Origin: Lachnospiraceae bacterium UBA4348
GTDB lineage: Bacteria > Bacillota > Clostridia > Lachnospirales > Lachnospiraceae
Assembly (NCBI GenBank): GCA_002394165.1
Contig: DGTA01000064.1
Location: forward strand, 4,610-31,184
Direction of reading: 5' to 3'
DNA: 26,575 nt
The notes beneath the pieces are model-generated. The model did no database searches, was not told the DNA's origin, and was given only the letters and a program-made list of their open reading frames with translations. A program made the translations under genes and the position numbers. Shown in pieces: positions 1 to 6,902 of this stretch (within the stretch, counting starts at the first letter, position 1; every line of letters begins with the position of its first letter).

Positions 1-22
1 GGTTCGAGCCCCTGAAGGCGCA
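1..22 (+). tRNA. 3' end of a tRNA gene (partial, identity not determinable)
   Basis: The first bases read GG-TTCGAGC-CC, the canonical T arm with the TTCGA loop. They are followed by the 3' half of a T stem (CCCTG) and a 7-nt acceptor strand AAGGCGC with discriminator A73. No CCA is encoded. The matching 5' part, expected to begin GCGCCTT, lies outside the window. The anticodon is therefore not visible and the amino acid cannot be assigned. Confidence 0.8.
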
Positions 23-36
23 CTAAAGGTCTACGG

Positions 37-67
37 GCTGTGGTTTCACGGCTTGTGGGCTTTTTTT
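37..67 (+). terminator. Probable terminator of the upstream tRNA
   Basis: GCTGTG-GTTT-CACGGC forms a 6-bp hairpin at 37-52 with one G-U pair. A T7 run follows at 61-67. A second small inverted repeat, TGGGCT...AGCCCA (56-73), overlaps the T run. The position directly after the tRNA fits intrinsic termination, though the gap between hairpin and T run is longer than ideal. Confidence 0.45.
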
Positions 68-86
68 AGCCCATTTACGGAAAATG

Positions 87-95
87 TGTTATAAT
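87..95 (+). promoter_or_regulatory. Extended -10 promoter for the 172 gene
   Basis: TGTTATAAT contains a perfect TATAAT (90-95) preceded by the extended -10 TG. No convincing -35 is visible at 16-18 bp. The start codon lies about 75 bp downstream, behind AAAAGGAGA (159-167). Confidence 0.5.
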
Positions 96-171
96 TTCCA
101 AAAGTATGCCCCAAAAGCTTTACAGCCGGATCAAAAGGCGGTAAAGCTTCGTTAGATAAAAGGAGACCGTT

Positions 172-1373
172 ATGATCAGAAGCTTGAAGAAGGGAAAAAG
201 AATGCCTGTCTGGCTTAAGACACTTTTGGCCGCATTCCTTTTTTCCTGCCTGTTCTGCATCGGTTCATATGCCGACGAGGCGGCGCTGGTGAACATCCGC
301 TTCGGACAGACCACCTCAAACGGAAAGTTTAAGAATTCTTATTCTAAATGGAATGTAGAGGTCGTGACAGGAGAAAAGCTCAGGCTCCCCACCATCCATG
401 GTGACGGCAGTTACCTGTGGGAAGGGAAAATGAACGGAAAACAGATCCGTGAAGCGGAAGGAACAGTGATCAGGGTCACCGGGAAAGCGAACTTCTCCCT
501 GACCAGAACCTATAAGTGCATGATCGTTTACCGTCTGCAGACCGGTGAAGCCTGTCAAACGCTGAAAAAGGTTGTTCCGGCTACGACTCTGTACACGCTC
601 CCGGCTCTGGAGGACCAAAATGGCCTGAAGTTCCTGGGCTGGTCGCGGAAGAGGGGCAGCAGCGCAAAGATCTTCGCGGCAGGAAAAAAGTCCGTGCCTC
701 AGGGAATGCTGCTTATTATGCCGTCTTCAGAAGAAGCAAGGTCCGCAGCAATCTGATCTATCTGTATTTTAATGACGGGACGTTGTACCAGACGATGGAA
801 AGGAAAGCCTCGTCGTGTTTTCCGTCGCCGGATCTTCGCAACAGCAAGACCCTCATCGGCTGGGACATCAGAAAGAATAAGACCTGCAATCCGCTGTACG
901 TGGAAGATTCGAAAATACCAACCTCCGCCATTGCCTACTACATGGTGGTTTCTGAGAGGAAGAAGGAACCCGCTTTCTCTGCATCCCTGCTCAAAAGTCC
1001 CCCAAAATATGCGCGGATCTATATGATGGGAGATTCGAGACTGGCCTATGCCAGGAAACAGTTTGGCAAGACGCCGAAAAAAGTTATCTTTGTGGCCAGC
1101 GCTGGTTCCGGTTACCGGTGGCTCATCGGCCTCGATCCGACGCGGAGCGGCGGCGCGTGGCTTCGTATCCTTGGCTATCTCAGGGACTGCGACCTGTATG
1201 TCATGAGCGTGAACCCGTTCCACAGAGGCTGCTTCGAGAGCTGCCTGAAGACCGGCTGGACTTCCCTGGATCCGGTAAGCCGGCGCGGCGACGGGCTGCA
1301 TTATTCTGTCTATACCGGGGCCAAGATGGTCATTTATGCCATAGCTGCGGCGGATGCCAGCTTTGGAAGATGA
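172..1373 (+). pseudogene. Secreted SGNH/GDSL hydrolase with InlB-type repeats, frameshifted and internally deleted
   Basis: Two reading frames together encode a degraded paralogue of the intact protein at 23704-25350. The first frame (172-756) has a Sec signal peptide (about residues 1-34), then InlB/Listeria-Bacteroides-type repeats with the FLGWS motif. The homologous continuation lies in the -1 frame and ends at 1373: it carries IGW, the GDS nucleophile block (1029-1037), SGSGY, the SVNPF strand and the DGLHYS Asp/His block (1290-1307). The switch is needed at an A6 run (684-689); adding one A restores the same spacing between AG and YY as in the paralogue. Compared with the intact copy it also lacks one whole repeat and the segment holding the GIND Asn block, so even a repaired product would probably be inactive. 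The homopolymer sits in a perfect A_AAA_AAG slippery heptamer in the correct phase, so programmed frameshifting or sequencing error are alternatives to simple decay. Confidence 0.8.
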
Positions 1374-1399
1374 CAGTGCTGTATCATACAGATGAAAAT

Positions 1400-1464
1400 A
1401 AAAGACCCTGTTCCAGGGAGAGTGCCCGCTGCTGTAGAGACTCCCCTTTGGAACAGGGTCTTTT
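1400..1464. terminator. Strong bidirectional terminator between convergent genes
   Basis: A perfect 16-bp inverted repeat pairs 1400-1415 with 1449-1464. Its arms start with AAAA and end with TTTT, so it can work on both strands. An inner GGGAG/CTCCC pairing (1416-1420 with 1441-1445) extends the stem. It lies between the plus-strand pseudogene and the minus-strand gene at 1482-2552. Confidence 0.9.
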
Positions 1465-1481
1465 ACTTGTATTTCCTGTAA

Positions 1482-2552
1482 TTATTCCGTCATTGATTCC
1501 GTGAGGGCTTCCTCGACGGACTCCCAGATGGCTGCATAATAATCGTCGACATACTGCTGGGCTTCTTCAACGGTGTACACCTGGCCGTTGTGCTCGAATG
1601 AGGTGATCTCGGGATGCTCACCCGCGTACTCGAGGAAGCTGTTGAAAAGAAACAGGTCGCGGGTTTCTTCATCCGCAGAGTTGAAGAATTCTTCCGCAGT
1701 CATGTCTGTTCCTTCTGAGCAGAGGCGTTCGATCTCCTGTGTGTAATCTTCTCCGTCCTGAGCTTCATCATACTCAAGCTGGAAGGAACCATCCTCAGCG
1801 GGAACCGCGGTCAGAAGGGCCGGCTGCTCGGCGCAGCTGACGAATTTGAGCTGTCCGTCTTCGTTGTTGTAGCTGTATACCCAGAAATCACCGAGCATGG
1901 TTGCCTTTCCGTCTTCAGTGGCGCCGCCCGCGACGATGTTGCTGACAGTAAGATTGACATCGCCCTGACCAAATCTCTCGATCAGGATATTCGCATAATC
2001 ATTCATCACCACAGAAGGATCCGCTGTCTGTCCAAGACCGGTTTCGCCAAGCAGTCCGCCAAGCAGCCCGAGCACTTCCTCATAATTAACAGAGCCGTCT
2101 TCATTCTTCACGTCATCGAGCAGACCTGCCAGGGGGCCGTCCTCGGAGAGCAGAGAGTTAAGATCGACATCCTCGTCGAGGATATCTGCCAGAGGGCCGT
2201 CCTCGGAGAGCAGAGAGTTAAGATCGACATCCTCGTCGAGGATATCTGCCAGAGGGCCGTCCTCGGAGAGCAGGGAGTTAAAATCGATGTCCCCGTTAAG
2301 AAGTCCGGACAGGGGGCCGCCCTCGGATGTCAGGCTGTCGACATCGACATTTTCAAGCTGCTGCGAAAGCCCGTTGATCATTTCGGAGATTTCCGGGTCC
2401 TCGGAGAGCTCCTGGACAAGGCTGCCGAAAAGGCTTCCCAGATCGAGGTCTCCCTCAGATGATCCGGTCTCCTGTGCCATGACAGCGGGGGCTGCGAATA
2501 TGTTGGTCAGCATTGCGCCTGTTGCCAATGCGATGATCAGTTTCTTTTTCAT
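1482..2552 (-). CDS. Secreted acidic protein with 20-residue tandem repeats, function unknown
   Basis: This 356-residue protein begins with a Sec signal peptide (about residues 1-26, likely cleaved after AVMA), so it should be exported. Residues about 69-147 are tandem 20-residue units with the core DVDLNSLLSEDGPLADIL. The two central units are almost identical at DNA level (2161-2220 and 2221-2280); the outer ones are diverged. The C-terminal half (about 175-356) looks like a folded, acidic alpha/beta domain that I do not recognise. The start is fixed by AAAGGAGG, 9 nt upstream of the ATG. No LPXTG anchor or transmembrane tail is visible, so secretion or non-covalent wall association is likely. 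It ends at the bidirectional terminator shared with the 172 pseudogene. The function is unknown. Confidence 0.85.
   Translation of the reverse strand: MKKKLIIALATGAMLTNIFAAPAVMAQETGSSEGDLDLGSLFGSLVQELSEDPEISEMINGLSQQLENVDVDSLTSEGGPLSGLLNGDIDFNSLLSEDGPLADILDEDVDLNSLLSEDGPLADILDEDVDLNSLLSEDGPLAGLLDDVKNEDGSVNYEEVLGLLGGLLGETGLGQTADPSVVMNDYANILIERFGQGDVNLTVSNIVAGGATEDGKATMLGDFWVYSYNNEDGQLKFVSCAEQPALLTAVPAEDGSFQLEYDEAQDGEDYTQEIERLCSEGTDMTAEEFFNSADEETRDLFLFNSFLEYAGEHPEITSFEHNGQVYTVEEAQQYVDDYYAAIWESVEEALTESMTE
2131..2340 (-). repeat. 60-bp in-frame tandem repeats
   Basis: The stretch is built of 60-bp units. 2161-2220 and 2221-2280 differ at a single base in my reading; the flanking units at 2131-2160 (partial) and 2281-2340 are diverged. 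The period keeps the frame and encodes 20-residue repeats of the secreted protein. The near-identical central units point to recent expansion or gene conversion. Confidence 0.9.
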
Positions 2553-2837
2553 TCTGTGTTATCCTCCTTTAATAATATTTCGCGCCAGCTTCCGCTGCCG
2601 CATCTTAGCCAGTGTATCATAAACGTTCTTCGAAAACCAGTCTCCGGTGTGAGAGCCCGGTTGTGTTCAGATGCGATAAAGTCAGATAAATAATAATAAA
2701 ATCTGACGAATAATATGAGGCATTGCGGGCAAAAGAGCTGTTTTTCCTTGTCAAGTAAAAAAGTTCACAAAGAAAAAAACCTTTTCGGGGGCTGACTTCA
2801 CCCTGCGATGCCCATGGGGTAAGGGGCCTGAGCCGAG

Positions 2838-2912
2838 TTATCCACATCGATAAAGGGCGTGATCTGACCCCGGAATCGGGGGTTATACCCCGAGTTATCC
2901 CCATTATCCACA
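2838..2912 (+). promoter_or_regulatory. Cluster of three DnaA-box-like nonamers
   Basis: TTATCCACA, the consensus DnaA box, occurs at 2838-2846 and 2904-2912. TTATCCCCA (2895-2903) directly abuts the last one, giving two boxes in tandem. The first and second sit in a direct repeat, CCGAGTTATCC (2833-2843 and 2890-2900). All point the same way, and AT-rich DNA lies on both sides. No dnaA, dnaN, rpmH or parAB gene is in the window, so calling this an origin would be premature. Confidence 0.5.
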
Positions 2913-3112
2913 ATTTCAGGCGTTTTTCCGACTGTTTTGAGGTGAGCTGATAAAAAGAACAATCGTTTTGTGAAAAATGATCAAAGTCTCTTTTTTGAGA
3001 GGTTTTGGGAGAAAAGGCTTGACGAAATAGTTGTCAGACTATTTGAATAGCATTCCAAAAGTTTAATCTTTTTGCAAAAAACCACACAGTTCGCAGGCCT
3101 TTTTTGCGCCTC

Positions 3113-3141
3113 TTGAGAACAGTGACTTTTTTTGTTATATT
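3113..3141 (+). promoter_or_regulatory. Sigma-A promoter of the zinc-phospholipase-like gene
   Basis: TTGAGA (3113-3118) and TATATT (3136-3141) are separated by 17 bp. The start codon lies about 30 bp beyond the -10, behind AAAGGAGG. Confidence 0.65.
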
Positions 3142-3172
3142 TTACAGAAGGTTTTCGAAAGGAGGAGATCAT

Positions 3173-3721
3173 ATGCGAACAGAGGACCATTATCTCCTGG
3201 CTTCTCACCTGATCGGGGAAGACACGACGGGAAAATTAAACACACTTCTTTTCCTGATCGGCAATATCGAGCCTGACTACAACCGGTTTTCTTATCTGGG
3301 GCCAAGATCGGTGTACTTTTCCCGCGGGCACAGTTTTAAGGCCAGGCGCCATATGATACGGCGGTTCCTTGCAGCACCCTGTACCCATACGCCGATGTGG
3401 TGGTTCCATGCGGGAAAAGTATTCCATTATATTACGGATTCTTTTACGCGGCCGCATAATCCCGAATTCAATTATGACGGCCCGCATCATATCGTCTATG
3501 AGCTGGACCTGCAGGAGATCTTTGACGAGGAGCTGCGGCACAGAAAGTGGAAGATCCCGAAGATCGAAGGGGATCCTTACGAGTGGCTGGTCCGCAGGCA
3601 CAATGCCTATCTGGCCCGCTCAAAGGGATTTGAGGAGGATACGGGCTATATCTGCACCACCGTTCCGGCACTTTGGCGGTGGGTGCTGGATAATAAGATT
3701 GGTCATAACAATCGCAAATGA
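3173..3721 (+). CDS. Zinc-dependent phospholipase C family protein
   Basis: This 182-residue protein resembles the zinc-dependent phospholipase C / S1-P1 nuclease-like fold found as short stand-alone proteins in Clostridia. Likely metal ligands are spread through the sequence: H6, H12, D35, H53, H79, H85 and D89 in FHYITDSFTRPHN, H95 and H105/H106. There is no signal peptide, unlike secreted alpha-toxin-type enzymes, so it may be cytoplasmic with an unknown substrate. An in-frame extension upstream to 3104 exists, but a perfect AAAGGAGG 7 nt before the ATG at 3173 and a promoter overlapping the extension fix the start. The acyltransferase gene begins 37 bp downstream, so the two may be co-transcribed. 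Assignment to the family is fairly secure; the reaction is not. Confidence 0.8.
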   Translation: MRTEDHYLLASHLIGEDTTGKLNTLLFLIGNIEPDYNRFSYLGPRSVYFSRGHSFKARRHMIRRFLAAPCTHTPMWWFHAGKVFHYITDSFTRPHNPEFNYDGPHHIVYELDLQEIFDEELRHRKWKIPKIEGDPYEWLVRRHNAYLARSKGFEEDTGYICTTVPALWRWVLDNKIGHNNRK

Positions 3722-3758
3722 AACTATAGTAAAGTTTAGAAGAGGTGGAGAAGTTATT

Positions 3759-4772
3759 ATGAAAGAGAAAAAGATAGCGTGGTCGTTAATTAGCAAATAC
3801 CGTGCAACATTGATGGGGATTGCAATGATTGCGATCTACATTACCCATTATAGAAAGTCTTTTGTAGTAAACAAAGTTCCAATCCCATGGTATTTAAAGA
3901 ACATTGGGTACGGTTCGTGTGGTGTAGATATGTTTCTGCTCTTATCAGGACTTGGTCTGTGTTATTCTTTTGCTAAAAACAACAGCCTTTCCAGGTTTTT
4001 TAGAAAGAGAGTGGTCAGGATATTGCCGGCTTATCTGATAACGGAAGTGCTTTATTTTTTTATTCTGCTTTTTAAAGATGGCCGAGTAGACTACAAGCTA
4101 TTTTTTGAGAAAATGTTCTTTATTCGCTTTTTTCGAAAAGGAGATGGAGCATTCTGGTTTGTCTGTGCTATCCTGATTTGCTACTTGATTTTTCCGCTGG
4201 TGTACAGGGCGGTGAGGATAACCCGTAACTCTTTGCTGAATTTGGTCATCTGCATCTCATTATATGTGATTTTTCATGAGTTTCTGTGGAGATTTGACTA
4301 TACTCTTTATAGAAACACGATTCCGCTTGTGCAACGCCTTCATTCTTTTATATTCGGCGTCTGGATTGGAAGAGAGAGTCTGGATAATAAAGAGTTTCCG
4401 TTGCTTATCATTCCACTATATTGGTGCGCTACTGCAATCATGATGTTTAGAGATTACATCCCGTTCTTTCCGACTGCGCATGTACCACTCGCGGGTTTTG
4501 CTGTTTCAATGTTTGGTGTTTCAGTTATTTTTCTTTGTATTCTTCTATTTGAGAGAATGAAAAACACGTATACAATGAAGCGGTTGAATAGATTTCTTAC
4601 TATGATGGGAGGGATCACACTTGAGTGTTATGTTATGCATTCAATATTTAAGTGGGTTTTCTTCTCTCCGTATAACTTTGTGCTTTACTTGATCACTTGT
4701 TGTATTCTTCCGACGATTGCAGCCTGGTACCTTCATAAATTGTGTGTAAAGATTATTGAGAAAATAGGATGA
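3759..4772 (+). CDS. Membrane acyltransferase, acyltransferase-3 family
   Basis: This 337-residue protein is almost entirely membrane segments, about ten hydrophobic helices, as expected for acyltransferase-3 (O-acetyltransferase-type) proteins. These move acyl groups onto cell-surface sugars across the membrane. The first helix carries the family's R...H pair (R15 and H30 in YITHYRKS), and SCGVDMFLLLSGLGL matches the conserved region after it. The start is an ATG behind AGAGGTGGAG; a longer in-frame extension overlaps the preceding gene and is not real. The DNA is visibly more AT-rich than its neighbours, with poly-T codon runs, which suggests separate acquisition. It ends at a strong bidirectional terminator. 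The acceptor is unknown, and a non-enzymatic family member is possible. Confidence 0.8.
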   Translation: MKEKKIAWSLISKYRATLMGIAMIAIYITHYRKSFVVNKVPIPWYLKNIGYGSCGVDMFLLLSGLGLCYSFAKNNSLSRFFRKRVVRILPAYLITEVLYFFILLFKDGRVDYKLFFEKMFFIRFFRKGDGAFWFVCAILICYLIFPLVYRAVRITRNSLLNLVICISLYVIFHEFLWRFDYTLYRNTIPLVQRLHSFIFGVWIGRESLDNKEFPLLIIPLYWCATAIMMFRDYIPFFPTAHVPLAGFAVSMFGVSVIFLCILLFERMKNTYTMKRLNRFLTMMGGITLECYVMHSIFKWVFFSPYNFVLYLITCCILPTIAAWYLHKLCVKIIEKIG

Positions 4773-4809
4773 CGAAAAAAGACCCCCGCATCGCGGAGGT
4801 CTTTTTTCG
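4773..4809. terminator. Bidirectional terminator between convergent genes
   Basis: An inverted repeat pairs 4773-4789 with 4793-4809, with an A6 run on the left arm, a T6 run on the right arm and one C-A mismatch. The loop is ATC. It serves the acyltransferase on the plus strand and the NlpC/P60 gene on the minus strand. Confidence 0.9.
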
Positions 4810-4882
4810 GGATATTGGATTAACTGATGCCCCGCGGGAGTTTTGCGGTGGTACCAATTAAGGGGCTTAGTTACGGCTGCTC

Positions 4883-6721
4883 TTATACAAGTCTCCTTGC
4901 GCAGCACGGTGTGCGGTAGCCTACATCGGAGATGATGATGCCGGTCTCTGAAGTACTGGCATGGACAACCTGTCCGCCGCCGATGTACATGGTTACATGG
5001 CCGATCCCGCCGTCGCCGTAGTAGAAGAGCAGGTCGCCGGGCTGAAGGGCGTCGAGGCTGACCTCGGTGCCGTATCCGGACTGAGCGGCTGCACTGTGGG
5101 GAAGCGAGATCCCGAAGTTCGAGTAGACGGCCATGACAAATCCGGAACAGTCAGCGCCGCTTGTCAGGCTGGAGCCGCCCCATACATAGGGGTTGCCCAC
5201 AAACTGAGTGGCAAAGGATGCGATGGAAGCACCGGTCGAATAGCTGCCGTCATCATAGGATGAACCGTCGTCATAGGAACCGTCATCGTAGGAGCCGTCA
5301 TCGTAGGAACCATCGTCGTAGGTCCCGTCATCATAGGAACCGTCGTCGTAGGTGCCATCGTCATAGCTGTCATCATAATTGTAGTCGTCATACGTCTCTT
5401 CGGTGTAACCGTCATCGCCGGATGCGGTATCCGTTGAAGAGGCGTCCTGGTACTGCGCATCGACCCACGCCTGGTCAGCGGCGTTCTGTGCAGACAGGTA
5501 TTCGGCATAGGCGCTCTGGGCGGCAGCAGCCGTGTCTGTGATCGCCTGTTCGCCCTCGGCGTTTGCAACAGCTGCATCCGCTGCATTCTGGGCTTCCAGA
5601 TAGACCTGGTACAGATAGTCGGCATCCGCCTGGGCATCGCCGGTGCTGGTGTAAGTCGTGTCGGTGTAAGCCGCGGAGTCATCCGTATAGGAAGTATCGG
5701 AGTAATCCTCGGTGTAGGAAGTATCAGAATAGTCCGTATAATCCTCAGTGTAGGAAGTGTCAGAATAGTCTGTGTAATCCTCGGTGTAGGAAGTATCGGA
5801 GTAATCCGTGTAATCCTCAGTGTAGGAAGTATCAGAATAGTCCGTGTAATCCTCGGTGTAGGAAGTATCAGAATAGTCCGTGTAATCCTCGGTGTATGAG
5901 GTATCGGAATAATCCGTATAATCCTCAGTGTAGGAAGCGGAAGCGTCAGAGTAGTCCGCGTTGTCTTCGGTATAGGCAGGCTCGGTGTAGACCGGCTCGG
6001 AAGCGGCTGCATCGGAGTCATAATAATCGGTGATCTCCTGCTCAGGAGCGGGAACCTCTTCGTCTGCTTCGGCTTCAACGGCTACCGCTGTGGGATACTC
6101 CGTGGATGTGTAGACATAGTCACAGGAGACCCATCCGTAAACGCCGTCCGGAGAAACGACCTTGATCCAGTCGCCGTTATCCTGAACGACTTCAAGTTCA
6201 TCGGCCTCGGCGGCAACAGCTACGATATCGGAATCGGACGAAGCGTCCTGACGGATATTAAGCACCTCGGCGCCTACTTCGGCGGTGGTGTAGCCTGCAT
6301 CTGCAGCCAGTTCCGCGGCCAGATCGCCTGTGGCGATATATTCAGCGGAGACATAACCTTTTACATTTCCGGAAGAGACTTCATACCAGCCGTTTTCGTC
6401 CACGCTCTGGATCTCGACAGCGCCAAGGCTGGAGATCTTTCCGACCACGTCGGCGTCGGTGCCGGCAGCGCTCCGGATATTTACATAATCGTCACAGACG
6501 GCAAAACCGGTGGTGCCGGCGGCGCTGTGATCGACGAAATCTTTCTTTTCTGTTGTTTCTTCTTTAGTTGTTTCCTCGGCCTTCTTTTCGACAGTCACAT
6601 CTTCAAGGCCGGCCACTGTACGGGCTCCGTTCTTCGCGGCAAGCGCGGTAAAAGCAGTTCCCTGCGTTGCGAATACGACAGCTGCCCCAACAGCTGCGAT
6701 CTTCTTCATATTCAGTTTCAT
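4883..6721 (-). CDS. Secreted SH3-repeat NlpC/P60 cell-wall hydrolase with low-complexity linker
   Basis: This 612-residue protein is a secreted peptidoglycan endopeptidase. It has a signal peptide (about 1-29), a Lys/Glu-rich stretch, and two bacterial SH3 domains (about 73-131 and 144-204) that should bind the wall. A very acidic linker follows with six SYTEDYTDYSDT units (263-334), a helical Ala-rich segment (about 361-425) and YDDGS/T pentads (453-493). The C-terminal NlpC/P60 domain (about 495-612) has the catalytic Cys in ADCSGF (C525), His in GIGHV (H575) and third residue H587 in VVHAS. NlpC/P60 enzymes typically cut the D-Glu/diamino-acid stem-peptide bond. GGAGG 9 nt upstream supports the first Met over Met5. 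A TTGACA-17-TAGGAT promoter and a WalR-like box lie upstream. Confidence 0.92.
   Translation of the reverse strand: MKLNMKKIAAVGAAVVFATQGTAFTALAAKNGARTVAGLEDVTVEKKAEETTKEETTEKKDFVDHSAAGTTGFAVCDDYVNIRSAAGTDADVVGKISSLGAVEIQSVDENGWYEVSSGNVKGYVSAEYIATGDLAAELAADAGYTTAEVGAEVLNIRQDASSDSDIVAVAAEADELEVVQDNGDWIKVVSPDGVYGWVSCDYVYTSTEYPTAVAVEAEADEEVPAPEQEITDYYDSDAAASEPVYTEPAYTEDNADYSDASASYTEDYTDYSDTSYTEDYTDYSDTSYTEDYTDYSDTSYTEDYTDYSDTSYTEDYTDYSDTSYTEDYTDYSDTSYTEDYSDTSYTDDSAAYTDTTYTSTGDAQADADYLYQVYLEAQNAADAAVANAEGEQAITDTAAAAQSAYAEYLSAQNAADQAWVDAQYQDASSTDTASGDDGYTEETYDDYNYDDSYDDGTYDDGSYDDGTYDDGSYDDGSYDDGSYDDGSSYDDGSYSTGASIASFATQFVGNPYVWGGSSLTSGADCSGFVMAVYSNFGISLPHSAAAQSGYGTEVSLDALQPGDLLFYYGDGGIGHVTMYIGGGQVVHASTSETGIIISDVGYRTPCCARRLV
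5243..5365 (-). repeat. 15-bp in-frame repeats encoding YDDGS/T pentads
   Basis: Seven consecutive 15-bp units and one more after a Ser insertion encode Tyr-Asp-Asp-Gly-Ser/Thr pentads in the linker just before the NlpC/P60 domain. Unit number is likely to vary between strains by slippage. Confidence 0.9.
5720..5935 (-). repeat. Six 36-bp in-frame repeats encoding SYTEDYTDYSDT
   Basis: Six full 36-bp units (216 bp) with only synonymous-looking differences encode identical 12-residue units. A shortened 9-residue unit follows. Mixed synonymous changes with a constant peptide suggest selection on the protein rather than very recent duplication. Confidence 0.9.
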
Positions 6722-6778
6722 TTCCCAATTCCTCCAATATCCCTTTTATCCCTAAAGTTGATATCCCCTGTAACAAAT

Positions 6779-6795
6779 ATTACAGAATTGTTACA
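6779..6795 (-). promoter_or_regulatory. WalR-like operator upstream of the NlpC/P60 gene
   Basis: On the minus strand this reads TGTAAC-AATTC-TGTAAT. It matches the direct-repeat site TGTWAH-N5-TGTWAH recognised by the essential WalR (YycF) regulator, which controls wall hydrolases in Bacillota. It lies inside a larger GTAACAAAT/ATTTGTTAC inverted repeat (6770-6803). It falls just downstream of the best promoter, which would suit repression, but just upstream of a weaker TTGTTA-17-AGGGAT candidate, which would suit activation. Confidence 0.55.
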
Positions 6796-6809
6796 TTTGT
6801 TACGGTGCA

Positions 6810-6838
6810 ATCCTAACACGATGTAATAATTATGTCAA
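6810..6838 (-). promoter_or_regulatory. Sigma-A promoter of the NlpC/P60 gene
   Basis: On the minus strand a perfect TTGACA (6833-6838) and TAGGAT (6810-6815) are separated by 17 bp. They lie about 90 bp upstream of the start codon. Confidence 0.7.
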
Positions 6839-6902
6839 GCTTTTTGAATAAATTTTTAAAATATTATGAAGAACCGGGCTTTGCATTTAATAAATGTAAT
6901 AA

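Larger units (their letters stand above)
2553..3172. other. 620-bp intergenic region with DnaA-box-like motifs and inverted repeats
   Basis: No convincing gene is visible here. The left edge carries the RBS of the minus-strand gene; a TATGAT-like -10 near 2619-2624 has no clear -35. GTCAGAT...ATCTGAC (2681-2707) is a 7-bp inverted repeat around an AT-only 13-bp spacer. Next come a DnaA-box-like cluster (2838-2912), two alternative GC-rich hairpins (2868-2881 or 2877-2892) and an AAATAGT/ACTATTT inverted repeat (3025-3044) just after TTGACG. The right edge holds the promoter of the phospholipase-like gene. It could be a regulatory region or a replication-related locus. Confidence 0.6.

Noticed and set aside
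2617..2913. Reading frame of 98 codons on the minus strand in the intergenic region
   Set aside because: There is no ribosome binding site, composition is not protein-like, and it runs through the DnaA-box motifs and hairpins.
3104..3172. N-terminal extension of the phospholipase-like protein
   Set aside because: It would place the start inside the promoter. AAAGGAGG directly before the ATG at 3173 marks the true start.
5243..5935. CRISPR-like array
   Set aside because: The repeats are contiguous, in frame and without unique spacers; they encode peptide repeats of the wall hydrolase.
5164..6078. Long reading frame of 304 codons overlapping the wall hydrolase on the same strand
   Set aside because: It is an out-of-frame product of the in-frame repeats, giving low-complexity Thr/Ile/Pro/Arg sequence, and has no ribosome binding site.
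6722..6809. c-di-AMP (ydaO-type) riboswitch before the NlpC/P60 gene
   Set aside because: The leader after the promoter is only about 80 nt, too short for this riboswitch, and the conserved core is not visible. The WalR-like box explains the repeats better.
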